Assembly (NCBI RefSeq): GCF_003073045.1
Contig: NC_037590.1
Location: 10,373,042-10,437,041, forward strand
Reading direction: 5' to 3'
Length of the DNA stretch: 64,000 bases
Origin: Pomacea canaliculata
Taxonomy: Eukaryota > Mollusca > Gastropoda > Architaenioglossa > Ampullariidae
Part shown: positions 49,001-63,955 of the stretch, piece after piece
Layout of the letters: the number at the start of each line of letters is the position of its first letter
Numbering within the stretch: position 1 is the first letter of the stretch
The notes under the pieces: model-generated
The model's database searches: none
Told to the model about the DNA's origin: nothing
What the model saw: only the letters and a program-made list of their open reading frames with translations
Program-made: the position numbers and the translations under genes

Positions 49001-52000
49001 GATAAAACTCATATAAAATTGGGGTAAATAAAACAAATCAAAGAAATGAAATTAATATCCTGCCTCATGACTCACAGGTCCACGAAGTGTGATGAGCTCT
49101 AGGCGTAACTGTTTCAACAAGGCCTCCTTGGCATTCAACTGCCGATGTAGCATATCATTAAATTCCATCAGCTCGCCATGCATTTCAGCAACCTGTAAGT
49201 ACAAGAATGTCTAACTTTATTTCCCTGCTTACTCAAAAATGAATAAAATATCATATCTACTTGGTGTTTGAGCAAGAAACCTTCAAGTATAAAGAATTAC
49301 ATTACCTTCGCAACTCAAAATAAAATTATATAAATGATTGCATTCACTTTATATTATCTGCTTGTCTAATGAATGTGTGAACAAAGGTAACTCAATAAGG
49401 TGATTTACTTTATGTTAGCAGAGTATAACTCATCATCTTGACTGATTATGATATGCAACATCAAACTGATTGGTAATGCAAGAGTTGTGAAAATAGAAGC
49501 AAAGTTACACAAAAGAATAGCAAAGCCCAGGCCTGCATTCAGAAGCACATATATTTCTGATGAACCACATAGTTCTGCTCTTGCATAGAGCAAAACGGGT
49601 CTTAGGCATCAGGAAAGTGGTGGGAAAGAGGCTGGAAAAATATCCTATGAACAATGTATTAAATAAATATTAATCAAACCTACCTGAATAAGTTTTTGTT
49701 CATACTCTGAAGCTTCATGGCTATAATCAATGTGGGATTTTGGTGGAGGAATGCTTGGCTGAAGCTCATCAACTCGAATGCCCAAGCCATCAACTGAGGA
49801 AAATATGATCAACATTGTATCAACTGTTGTGTTTGTGCATGTGAGGTAGAGGCTGGTTTGATTGGTAGTGCTGAGATGGTTGACCTCCAGTGAAACATTA
49901 ACGGTCCAAAGAGTATAAAAGGGAAACAGGCATGGCTCTCAAGGTCTCTACATTGAAAAAGTAAAATAAAAACTAAAAAATTAACACACACAGGGTAATA
50001 AATCAACCTCAAGAGCTTTGATATAACCTTGTCTTCTTTGTCATGCATAAACAGTTTGCTGCAGCCCTTATTTATCAAAATGTTATCTCCTTAACTCACT
50101 ATAAAAGCAAAGAGCTCTCACACAATACCTTCTTTTTTGGTTCCTTCAGTTCGCAGCAACTGTACAGCACTTACGTATTTCCTTAGCTGGTGTTTCAATA
50201 GCTCATTCTCACTGGAACATTTTTTTAAATTCATACATACTAGCATTGTAAAAATATATTCATGTTACTATAAGTGCATAAAACTAAGGAAATAATCAAG
50301 TGAAATCTCACTGGCTACATCTGACAACATAATATAGTAAGTACAACTTAGGCAAACAATTGTTTACTCTGCAAAAATGTCCAACTATATCATTTGTCTT
50401 TAAATATGCACGCTCATGGTTCAAATCAACAAGAAATTTCATCTCTTAAACTGATCTCACAAAATGTACTATAAAGTAGCCTTCTCTTCTTAAAAAAAAA
50501 TTATCATTTTTTTTTTCTCTATTTTTACCTTTGCAATTTACTAATTCTTAGCTGATCTGCCTCCTGACTTTGAAGATGACCAAGTTTCAGTTCTGCAATT
50601 TCTGCTCGCAAAGTGGAAGAGGTTTCCATTTCCTGCTGCAGCATTAACTGAAGAGTTCGATTCTGTTCTTCAACCTCATCTTTTCTGACCATCATAGCTA
50701 CCACTGCTTGTTTCAGTTCATCTAGTGACAACAAAATATAATTTAAAAAAATTTTCTCTTATCTGTTTCAATATGACAGTCTTTACTTATATGCTCCAGT
50801 TCATCTGGATTCATCAAAATAAATGTTTTTATACTCAGCATATAACTTTTTTTTTTTTTGGTAAAATTTTTTAAGTGAATGTTTACAGTTTGAAGTATTA
50901 CTAGGGTTACTAGGGTTTGAAGCATTACTAGTCACCTGTCACAACTTTGTGTCATCATTATACCATTAGAAAATACAATAATTTGTTTAAAAAAGTCTAT
51001 TGAAATTTGTTTGAAATGTGCCTCACCATGAGACATGAAGTTGTGAGCTTGCTCCACTATATGTTCTGAAATATCTGGACCTGTGTGAGCACTGCATAAA
51101 AACAATGGCTAATTCAGAAAAAGACTAATGTCTCCTACCAAAAGCAAAAGTCATTATATGAAATATTACCTTAAAATCATTCAGTTGGAATCATTTATCA
51201 TCAACATTTAATACATTTACTTGCACTGTAGCAATTGTGAGGACAAGAGAAAGGATGTAAAAACTATCTTCTGAGGTAGAGAGAGGCAGGGAGTTGAGAG
51301 AAATACAGAATGAATAAATAAAGGAAGAGATAAAGAAAACAAGGACTTTAGCTAATAAAGTGAAATGAAACATATTTTTAAAATACCTTTCCAGACCTTT
51401 CTGTGCTATTGCCAGGGCTAAGACTGCACTATCCACATCTCGATGAGAAAATGACACATCTGATGAACTGTCTGAGAATCATAACAATAAAATTAAATAT
51501 TTTTAAAGCATGCTAAGCATGTCTCTTTCATGTCCTGCTCCTTCAGCAGCAATTTATCCCTTGTTACAGCTTTGGAGATTTCAATACAATTTCAAACAAT
51601 AAATTTCATGCAAATTGTAAGTTTTAAAAGTTTGAATTCTCAAAACTAATCGTCTGTATAACAAAAAGGCTGTTAAGAAATGAGTGGCGGTTACCTGAGT
51701 GGTTCTTATCACCCACAGAAATCATATGTGAAATTGGCATCAGGCCATCATGAGGACCCACAGGTATAAGAGTGCCACTTCAGATGACAAAGAAAACCAG
51801 ATTACAATAAATATATATTCTCAATATACTCAGTATGCCATGTAACTTATGGAAAAATTACTCTAATTCTTTAAAAAAACAAATCCCAGAATAAATCCTG
51901 GAGCAGATACTTTCCCACCACAAGTACTTTAATGCAATAATAAACTACATAAGCTGATCATCAAATATTTACATTTCTTTAACAGGACTGTTATTCTGTG

Positions 52001-55000
52001 TATTAAAAGCACCTACTGGATGAATGTTAGTCATCCATGCCTTCAAGAGAATTTTTTTAAACAATTTCTGTATCTACAATGTCTAACTCTTCATTTAAAA
52101 ATCACTGGGATTTATTTAAAAATAAGTCCTCACCCATTTTCAAAGTCTGATGAGCTGACTGAGCCTGTGCTGGTCTTGGACAAGTTGTCTCCCATGTTAC
52201 TGGTTGTGATAGATGTAGTCCCCAAACTCAGCTGATTTTGAAAAGGTGGATGCTTGCCATCCAACATATCTTCACCTGTTGTTTCACTGTTTGAAGTGCT
52301 GCTGTCTTTGAATGCTTCATTGGTCAGAAATACAGGGTCATCCAAAGAACTTGACCTTGAACCACGATGTGAGACAGATATGTTACGATGATGATGAAAA
52401 CTTTCATGGTTCCAGTCTTCTCCAGTTGTACTGTTGCTGCCAGCACTATTAGTGCTGCCTAATCGATGAGGCTTTAATTCTTCTGATCCATCCTCATCGA
52501 AGCTGACAACATTGGCAATTCTCTTCTTTTTCTTGTTCTCTTTCTTTTTTACTGAAAAGTACATGTGCAGATTCTGTTGGTGAAGCAGTTTGTAAGAACT
52601 GCCAATAGCTAAAGGTATACAAGCTGATAACACAACCCTAAATACTCCAAGAGAAAAATTTCTGCACCATATACCCACTGTAAAAGTAAGGAGATATTAA
52701 AGTAGTATCTGATGTGTCAAATTTCAAATTCAAACGTGTTTACAAATGCAACACATTACAATCCACAATCCATAATAAAACTGAACTTCATAAATGAAAA
52801 ATTTTGTGATTTGAATGTCTCTATCCTTCAGAGAAATTGCATTGGATGACAAACACTATCATAGGTACACACATAAATGAAGCCTCATATACACATGTAC
52901 AGAGAAAGCACATATGGAACACACATGTAACAAAGAACAAAAACAGAGAATGAAGAGATATCTGACCAATAATGGGAGAACCATCCCCTGCAATGGCAGG
53001 CTGTGGCTCCATATCATCTATATTAGAGACAGACAGCTCCTCACAGCTTCCCACATGTATGGTGTTTTGGTAACCTTTATTAAGTTCTGGTCGGTCCACA
53101 GTAATTGCAAACAATATGGAACCAAGACCTTTCCATGGAAAAGAAATAGAAGACAGAGCCCTTAATGGCAATGAAAATGGTGATAAAACTTATTTTTGCA
53201 AGTCTAAGAATTACAAAGTATACAGTAAAGCCATGCTGCTACTTTTAAAAATTTTTTCATAAACTCTAACTTGATATATATTAGGTTATTATTATGTTCT
53301 TTATTTTAAAGTATTCTTAAAGATTTGAGTATCCAGCAGAATAAGGTTCTTTAGCCAAAAAAATTTTTTAAAATTGCCAACACCAGCAACTATACAAATT
53401 GCGAAATTGTCAGCAGTTAAGAGCATAATTTAAAATTAAAGATGGTGATTGCATACCTGCAGCCATTGTAGGCAGCATACTATTGCGCTCTTGATCACAC
53501 ATAAATGCCCATTCATGATAATAATGACTGAAAAAAAAGACATTAGTTTGTGTCACAGTATACCATTATAAAAAAAATGCAACTCTCACAGAAGGAATCA
53601 GCATTTTAGAATCAATGCAATACAATGAAGCACAGTTTTAAAATAAAATGAGTGAAGGGGAGAAAGAATATGGATAACCTTAAATGTATCCTTCATCAGC
53701 TCTATCAAGAATCTGGATTTTATCTTTTGTCCACTGAATATCAACCAATGTGGAGAAACCTGCATTTGTTACAAACCGTAAGTCATATACTTTCTGAAAT
53801 CTTCTCCACATGCAGCATAAATGTAAATGCATTATCTAAACAAAATCCCTTGGTCTATATGCAATTTATAAAATAAAAGCAAATCATTTACTCCAGCTCA
53901 AATAACTGGCAAAATTAATACAGATAAACAAGAAACCTTCAATGACAATGTCAGGATACCTGATAATCTCATCCTTCTCAATAAGCATGTGCATGTAGCG
54001 TTCTAGTGAATGTTCATTTAGACATGCACGCAACCATGCCCTACCGCGCCCAATATCTGTGTTGATTTGCTTCAAAGTGTTGAACCGCTGCACTTCATGC
54101 TTAGTCAAATGTTCCTTGACATATTGCCAAAATGCTGCAACAGAAGAGAAAAATGGATAAAAAGCAATAAAAAATTAAGGACTTTTTTTCTTTAATTAAG
54201 ACCACACTTCACTGATCTTGAAGGTAAGTTTACTAAGAAAGGAAGATTAAGGGGTACAGAGACATTATGGAAATGGGTCATAAGGACGTTTAAATTAATA
54301 TCCACGGTCACAAAAAATTTCCCATCTGAAAGATCTCTTTAAAAAGATTCATCACAGGGGATTTTATGTCCTCCTTATTCTTGCTTAACCAGGCAACACA
54401 CTAGGTTTTAAATACATGGCATATGCAAAGACAGTATGTCCCAAAATATCTGTTAACACAGTTGTAGCTTAGGTTTTAAGCAAAGGTTTTAGTACAGATT
54501 GTAATCATGCTTTACCTGGATCAGATTCTAGATGTTTCACTTCTGACAAAAAATCTGTCATCTTGACAAGACCTGCCCTCTCTGTCATGTGCCTGAAACC
54601 AGAATACAACACCATGTTATCGAATTCTCACAAAACTAAAAAAAAAAAAAAATTCATTTCACCCCTGTCACGATAAACTGATTTAAAACTCTAGTACTGT
54701 TATCAAAAGTTATTCATTTTCCATTTGATATGTTTCAGCAAATTCCAGATGCAGAGAAATTTGAGCAAACATGACTTCAGATTAAATTAATTAAATGGTA
54801 TCATGCAGTAATAATATGTGTATTCACATGATGACTATTCAATATATTAGCTTGAAAAATATCAACTATATCCTATACTTACTCATTTTAAAGTCATTCC
54901 AAGGTACTACATTTGATCCGTACAAAAAGTTTCGAAATGCACATAAAAGAAGTAGAAATGTGCATAAGACATGTATGGATGAAAACAATAAAACACCACA

Positions 55001-58000
55001 GGATTAGTTTCACTGGGTAGTAACATAAGTAGGAATCACACCTTAGAGCTGAAAGGGCTTTGTTTTTCTTCATCCCATGCTGAAGAGCTGCTTCCCATGT
55101 GGCACACAAACATGAAACCCTGATAATAAAGCACTAGCATTATTTATTAAGGTCCCATTGTTAAAGCTCTGTTCAATAATGAGTGCATGCATCAATAAAA
55201 CTGAGTTTGGATGATTGGGGTGCATTTTCGTGATTCACTGTGTTGCATTATTGCACATATAGTGGACAAATGACCTTAGGTCACTGCCATTTCCTTCAAC
55301 AGTGGCTATTACCATAAGTGGGGCATAAGGGAAATGTGTTACCCAGTTATGAAAGCGCTTGTTACTTTCACTTCTGAATTTACAACAAGACATTACTTTT
55401 TAAAATTGAAGAAGTGCATGATGAAGAAGTACAAGTAAATGATGACTGGACCTAAATTCTTACAGCCACAATCTCTGTTGACATGTACTTCAAAGTTTCT
55501 TTCTTTAGTCAGCAATTTATTAATTAGTTAAAAGCAAGTTATGACAAAGTTATCAAAGCTTCTTATTATAACTTAAGAAGCATTGTAAAAACAGTTAATT
55601 ATCTCCTACTTGTTTCAATGTTAAATATTGATGCTATATTAATATATGAATACTGTAATTACAGATTAACATGTATTGTATAAATATTAATGACAATGTC
55701 TCTGCATAGTTAAAATCTTGGACAATTCAAAATAATATCTAAAGTATTTATGTACTAAAATTCCCCTAGTAATGTTGCTGCAAATATACATTTGGTCTTA
55801 AGAAAACAAACAATGTGAACAATCTGACAATGAAAATGGCAATAAAAAAATTAATTAAAAAAAAAAACAAGGTAACAATGCTGGCCAGCATAGTCATATC
55901 TGTAATGTAACAATAGCCTAATTAAATTACTTGCCTGCTATCAGAATCTGTGGCGAGTTCTGACCTTCCACCAAACCGAACCTGACACTGGGGGAAAAAA
56001 AAACCAGATAAGATATATGCATGCAGCTGATAAAATGTTTTAAAGACACACCCACATGCACTTTTTTTTTTAAATAGATAGTTTTACTCACCAAAATCTG
56101 ACTGAATAATCTTATTCTCTTTGCTTGTATGTTCTAAATGGAAGGAGGTTATTTGTTTAGATATGGGGATCATAGTCAGCTAAAAAAGATCATCCAGCTG
56201 TAAGGCAATAGATACACAACTGCACAGGCTAGATAATATTTGCTGTCAGTGCCCCATATAGTCTGTTATTATCCAGGATGACAGTAATTTCTTTGCTCTA
56301 CCCTACTTTACTATACTCTCCTTCAGACACTTTAAAGCCTGCCCATCCACTTGTTAAAACCATAATTTTTAGGAACAGAATTTACAGTAACAGCTTATTC
56401 TCTCTGCCATCTGACTGCTGAATACTAAAACCTGATGTAGTCAGCTGCTGCTCATGTACATAGCTTTGTATGTACCCATATGTAAGGCAGATGTATAAGG
56501 GTGTAGGAGAGGTGCATGCAAGTAGTTTTGCATATGTCATGTGCAAGTGTAAGCATATGTGTGTGTGAATATGTGTGCATGTGTGTGTTTGAGAGAGAAA
56601 TGAGCTGTGCCTTATGTATGCATGATTAAGAGATGATAATTATTTTTTTGCTCTGTGAGCCTTCCTTTTAAAGTAAAAAGATCTACTCCACACAAGAATT
56701 TGTCAGTCTACATCCTGAAATAATCAAAGTTGTTTTGATCACCTACCTTGGACAGGAACAAGCCCAGGAGTAAGAAAGTACTCAAGTGAACATTAAGATG
56801 CTGATATATTATCTGAATCTCAAAACTGTAATATCTACAAACATATAAGGAAAGTAAAATTGTTGAACTGATATAGACTAACCCTAGACTGCAATAAGCC
56901 ATAACATTTGACAAATGTGACAGAAATTTATTCAAATATATACTGTGTAAAATAGTTTGTGATAAGCAGTGATGTGTTCTAAGATAGGCTAGTAGTGAAA
57001 ATAAGCAATAAAAAATGTTTACCTGTTTAACAGCATCCAGAAGTCTGGTTAAAAGGTCTTGCCTTTCTTTAAGCCTTGGATCTTCTCCTGCAATAAATAC
57101 TAAATAATTAGTGCAGAAATAGAGGGAGTGCATTTACATATAAGATCTTGTAAACAAATAACTGAGATGATGACATAGATAAAGTAATTAAGAAAATTGC
57201 ATCCATGCAGTTGCTGGTTTTTTTTTTAAGCTTTTACATAGGAATTTTTATTATGTCTATTTTTTATTGTGTGAATGAAGGACTCTGTTACAAAGTATCA
57301 CACTATGTTATGATCTATATTGATCTTCATCGTGATTCATAACCACCACTTTTGCATTTTTTCCATACTTTAGGAACATTTTATCTCAAAATTCCACCTC
57401 CCCACAAAAAAGTATATTGCCAGTTTTCACAATTACATATTTACCCATTTCTCCATAAGTTACCACTAATGATTGATAACCTGTGTAACAACTATTTGAA
57501 TAAGCATATTTTATAACAGCACAATCTTGACAGCATTTGATTTCAAGCTTGTCATTATGTCCAGCCTTTGCAAGCTTTGTATGATAAAAAGATCTGATAT
57601 ACAATGTTTTTAATGGATGCAGTATATTTTTTTACAAGCAGAAGTCTGCATTAAGAAGCTGAAATGGGTAGGCTGTTGAAGAAATTTATTTATAAAAATT
57701 CATATGCGCAAACCAGGCTGTAAGAGAAAGAATAGTTGTAACTTCCATTTAAGTATGCAATCACAAGGTCAGAATGCTTTACACCATAATCAGCTATGGC
57801 AAAAAGTAATCTCTGTTCATCTAATCATTGACTCTGGTTTGTCTTTAGGGCAATGTGATTAGTGAAACTGTAATGGCATTGAATAATGTTATCAGATAAA
57901 TAATGTTAAAATTAAGGACTGAGTATTGTAACCGAGTTCCTAATAATTTTTAAACTTTGTAACTTGAAAGAAACAATTCTGGCATAAATCACAGTAAACA

Positions 58001-58682
58001 TGACTGAAGATGCTGGTTGATACTAATTTTATTTACAAATCATTAATTACTCATCACACATTGATAAAATAACTTATCCTGCAGAATTTATTTGTTCCAG
58101 ATGGTGACTTCTGGATTAGTATGACTTTGTACTAAATGACTATATACATAATTTCAATTGCACTTACTATTTATGATATATAACTTAATTAATGGTAGTC
58201 TTCTTGGCCAACTAGTGAACCATCACAAATGGGAGCGCGCTGCGCGCTGGCATGGACACACCCACCACTGACCCCCCCCTCTCTTTCTCTCTCTCTCACT
58301 CTATCTCTCTCTCTCACACACACACAGAGGATGGAGTGAAAAGTCATCAGTCTACAAAGCTCATATTATTTGAGAAACAAACTCGAAAAAGTTAATTTGC
58401 TGCATTAGCTGTACTGTGGTGTAAATCCAAGTCCTGTATTAAGATTGTCCAGTGGCCTAGTGATTATACTGCAATTACTGCTTTATTTATTTACACCAAG
58501 TAAGTTGAAATTTTTAGTAAAAATCTTTCCTATTACTCTAAAGCTGTTACTGCGAGCATTATGAGTATGAACAACTATAGTACATGAGCAACTTCTTTAA
58601 CCGACTTGGGCCTTTGTGGCCGATCACAAAGAACATTTATACTCTGAGCGAACTAAAAGAATCCCCGTATCTCACCGTTCAT
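46098..58682 (-). CDS. SNX29: SNX29, RUN and PX domain sorting nexin
   Basis: Exons 5' to 3': 58676-58682, 57023-57087, 55935-55987, 55042-55119, 54516-54592, 53960-54134, 53457-53527, 52967-53128, 52134-52551, 51695-51777, 51387-51471, 51027-51091, 50529-50721, 50129-50211, 49684-49793, 49076-49192, 48706-48758, 47984-48215, 47642-47781, 46098-46263. They total 2433 nt, 810 aa (human 813). An N-terminal RUN domain (ERQDLLTRLLDAVKQ, TDIGRGRAWLRACLNEHSLE, RNSMLPTMAAGLGSILFAI) binds small-GTPase machinery. A Lys-rich then Ser-rich linker follows (exon 9), then a coiled coil (about residues 447-614). The PX domain comes last (YHVYQVYVRIRDEEWNIFRR, RRYSQF phosphoinositide box, FPPKK), which targets endosomal membranes. 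The first coding exon holds only ATG AAC G. Intron 3 has a GC donor. Exon 9 has a second in-frame acceptor upstream. Confidence 0.92.
58260..58326. repeat. CT/CA microsatellite
   Basis: Runs of C, CT and CA in SNX29 intron 1, immediately right of a GC palindrome GCGCGCTGCGCGC (about 58233-58245). Confidence 0.8.
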
Positions 58683-59001
58683 AGCTGTTTCACTGGTGAC
58701 ATTCAGAAAGAATGAGCTTTTTGTATATCCCACGAAGACTTGTATGTTTACATCTCGCTCTTTAATGTACAGAGAGGCTCCACCTTTCAAGTCACATGAT
58801 TTACTAAAGCTTCCGGTCCAGGAGAGTTCTTTCCCCTCGGTGCAAGGTAATGGCGAGTAGAGATGATGCATTACGGCTAACAAAATCGTTCGGCATCTTC
58901 GTATTAGCAACATAACTTGTATAGTTTTCATTAATTTCAAAGAGTTTACTTTATATATAATTTGTCAAGACTAATTAAAATTATTAAATTTCAGATCCAT
59001 C
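58683..59001. promoter_or_regulatory. Shared 5' region of SNX29 and RPL10
   Basis: About 320 bp lie between the divergent start codons. On the minus strand the SNX29 frame stays open through this region up to ATG 58940, so an N-terminal extension is formally possible. On the plus strand a TTTCAG acceptor sits 7 nt before the RPL10 ATG, so a noncoding RPL10 first exon probably lies within this segment. Confidence 0.5.
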
Positions 59002-61483
<2,482 letters not shown>

Positions 61484-61568
61484 GCAAGATGGAACTGCGT
61501 TGGGCTACTGTCCCCATCATTTAAACATAAGATTAAAAATGTGCTTCTGTTGACATAAAACGTCCTGA

Positions 61569-61574
61569 AATAAA
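61569..61574 (+). terminator. RPL10: Poly-A signal of RPL10
   Basis: AATAAA, 86 nt after the stop codon. Confidence 0.7.
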
Positions 61575-61589
61575 TGAGGCTCATTTTTA

Positions 61590-62612
61590 GACTTTCTGGC
61601 TTTGGTTTGTTTTCTTCCTTATGTACATATCAAAACCATGTGGCGTGTGTAAAAGGATTTTTTGGAGAGAGATTTGTGCATTAATTATTACCAAAACTGC
61701 AAAATACTTTTACAGCACTTAAAGCATTTGTGTGGCATGCATTACCTTGGAAAGTGGCCAGTCCTAACAGTGGAAACTCAATTAGCATAAATAGTGCCAC
61801 AGTTGTCATGTGAACTACCAAAAAGTATTGTATGGCTTACTAACCAAGGAGTTAATAATGCAAAGACGGTGATTACAATAACCAATTTGTAATGCATAAT
61901 CATTTCTAATTGAAATGATGTACTGCAGGGATTTTTTTGATCTAGGATTGCCAATACCTTCACAAACCAAGCACTGCATCAAAACCTGTAGCTTTCAGTG
62001 TCTCAAAAACGGGACAAGGTAATCATATCAACTGCCGGCCTTAAAATTAATGAGGACAGATTTCGAAAACCCTCTTTCTTCAGGAAAGAATGGATCGACT
62101 TGGAACAGGAACGGTGAAAAAAACTACTAGTGTAGCAGCTGGTGCTTTGTTTTCCTCATCTTGGTTTTTATTGTCTCCCTTGAGTATGTCGGCCTTTAAG
62201 CTTATCAAGACTGAATCATGCAATTGTTTTTGTGCATGCACACTGAAAAGTTCTGAAGAACTTGCAGGTTGAGAACTATTGAGCAGACAAAGCCATGCAC
62301 ACAACGTTCATGCTCATCATAATCCACTCACTTGTCCGTGTTTGGATTTTGTAAAAACATATCTACATCATACTATAAATTCAAATGTATACTTTAAAAA
62401 AAATTATATCCAGTGTACAACATTTTTGTTAAGAAACGTATGTTGTGTTTCAGAAATTGTAAAAAAAAAAAAAAGCTTTAACATGAGCTGTCAAATCGAA
62501 ATAGCAAAAGGGATTAAATGAGCACAAACTACAGCTGAAATTTACTGTCGATTATTGAAGCAGCAATGATGGGTTATCTCTCGTGGGTATAGTGCCACAC
62601 ACAAAGAAAAGA
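61590..62612. other. Region between RPL10 and the small minus-strand ORF
   Basis: About 1 kb. A minus-strand frame at 62080-62304 contains VHAQKQLHDSVLISLKADIL and ends at a TGA. It could be a further exon of the gene starting at 62958, but none of its possible acceptors fits the phase of the preceding donor. Nothing else is recognised. Confidence 0.4.
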
Positions 62613-62958
62613 CTACTCTTTCCGGAGTTCACCAAAGGTATGAGTTACTTCCCTTGAACCATGGACTAGACGATTACTTACAGCCTCTAAAGTAGCCAAA
62701 GTAAGAACGGCGTAATCTGAAACTTGGCTTTCAGCATTCAAATGTTTCCTCTTCTTATAAACCAAACCGATCTTTAAACCGTTAGCGACCCCGAGAAAAC
62801 AGATGGGTAAGGAGAAACATCGAATGGCAAGGAAGAGGGAGGGTGGGTAAGTCCGGCGCTAACAATGCAGTGAGCCGCTCAAAGTACCACTCACCTCTGA
62901 CATGGTCGACACACGTGCCCATCGTCTGCTCATTCTTGGCGTTCTCGGAATCACTCAT
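62613..62958 (-). CDS. Candidate small two-exon gene, 55 aa or longer, unknown
   Basis: Exon 1 (62895-62958) runs from ATG in an AACATGAG context through MSDSENAKNEQTMGTCVDHV to a GTGAGT donor in phase 1. TTTCAG before 62716 opens exon 2 in matching phase (DYAVLTLATLEA). Exon 2 can be read to a TAG at 62613-62615, giving 55 aa. However, a strong GTAAGT donor after 62682 suggests splicing there, and the stretch after that donor contains AAGGGAAGTAACT, a motif typical of gastropod noncoding DNA. The N-terminus is acidic and acetylation-like (MSDSE), followed by a helical piece. I do not recognise the family. Confidence 0.45.
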
Positions 62959-63844
62959 GTTGGCAATGTAGGCAACAGGAATTTGGGTTCCACTGTTCCC
63001 TTAGCCCCCACCTCTCGCATGAGATTCGAAAGTAGGAGATTAAAGCCATTGTTTTTTTGGCTTGTGCATGAGTTTATAAGGGGGGAGGAGGGGCAACTGG
63101 GATCAGACAAACAAACAACGTTGTTATTTTAAACTGCTATTCGTACAAAAATTTATTCTTCTGTATAACGAACGTCCATATTGGACGGGATTTGAATCAT
63201 CCAACAGGACCAGCTGGCTGGCTGGGCCTCATTGTTCTTTTCGCTGACCCTTTCGTACCGGAAGAGCGACCGATTGTGCGTGCTTCCGTCAAAGAGTGCA
63301 AGGTTTTCCATTTTTTGACATCGCGTTTCTTTTCCATTTTCCAGCATCCGCCGGCAGTGGCTCCCAGGTTTTGTGGCCCTCGTGTTTCGGATAGGGACAC
63401 CCTGCTTGCCCGTCCTGACAGCCGCCGCGTAATTCGCCACGAAAACTTTTGCAGGACCAACGCTGTGACCCGAGAGGGCAAGGGGCTGGGAGGTTCATCA
63501 GGATTCAGTCCGGGTTTGTGGCCGCCATGCTGTAGACAATTCGTGAACCTCGTGTCAGAAAAATAAAAGTCCTAGGACAGCTTATTAAGGAGAGCTTCAT
63601 AAAATATAGTCGTGTTTACTGTGTGCGGTGTTCATGTTGTCATCGTAAACAAAATATACGCTTCTGTATTCTTGCGAGATGTGGAGTGCGGTTCACTTCA
63701 TTGAAATGAGACATCTTTTTCAAAGTTAAAAAAATAAAATAAAACTCTTCGCTCGCTTTTTTTATTTTTAAAAATACAGTTGCTTTACTTTTGTAGATCA
63801 TATAATGCGTCGTGGTCTTGTATCTAGTGCGCAAGTCTATCTGC
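62959..63844. other. GC-rich intergenic stretch
   Basis: Upstream of the small minus-strand gene. It is locally rich in GC and CpG (about 63180-63560), with several mutually overlapping open frames on both strands that look like a by-product of composition. ACCGGAAG-type ETS-like sequence occurs near 63258. A minus-strand AATAAA at 63761-63766 belongs to the gene entering from the right. Confidence 0.4.
63761..63766 (-). terminator. Poly-A signal of the right-edge gene
   Basis: AATAAA on the minus strand, about 80 nt past the stop at 63845. Confidence 0.45.
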
Positions 63845-63955
63845 CTATGACGAAGCACGCACGCTGTCAATGGTCTCCTCATACAGCTGAATGCTTCGAG
63901 TGCATTTTTGCTCAAAGATTTGCAGACCTTGCTGTACACAGCCATTTTGATCACC
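63845..63955 (-). CDS. Candidate last coding exon of an unidentified gene, partial
   Basis: On the minus strand a branch-point-like CTGCTAAC precedes an AG acceptor by about 20 nt. From the acceptor a frame of 36 codons runs to TAG (GDQNGCVQQGLQIFEQ, then SIQLYEETIDSVRASS) and a poly-A signal follows. The order branch point, acceptor, frame, stop, poly-A signal is what a terminal exon looks like. The peptide looks helical and I cannot name it. A second frame from MAVYSKV at 63946 is open in the same DNA and is the main alternative. Confidence 0.4.
   Translation of the reverse strand, partial: GDQNGCVQQGLQIFEQKCTRSIQLYEETIDSVRASS

Noticed and set aside
63192..63566. Several overlapping ORFs of 69-124 codons on both strands
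   Set aside because: A GC-rich stretch with few stop codons in any frame. No splice signals or family match support one frame over another.
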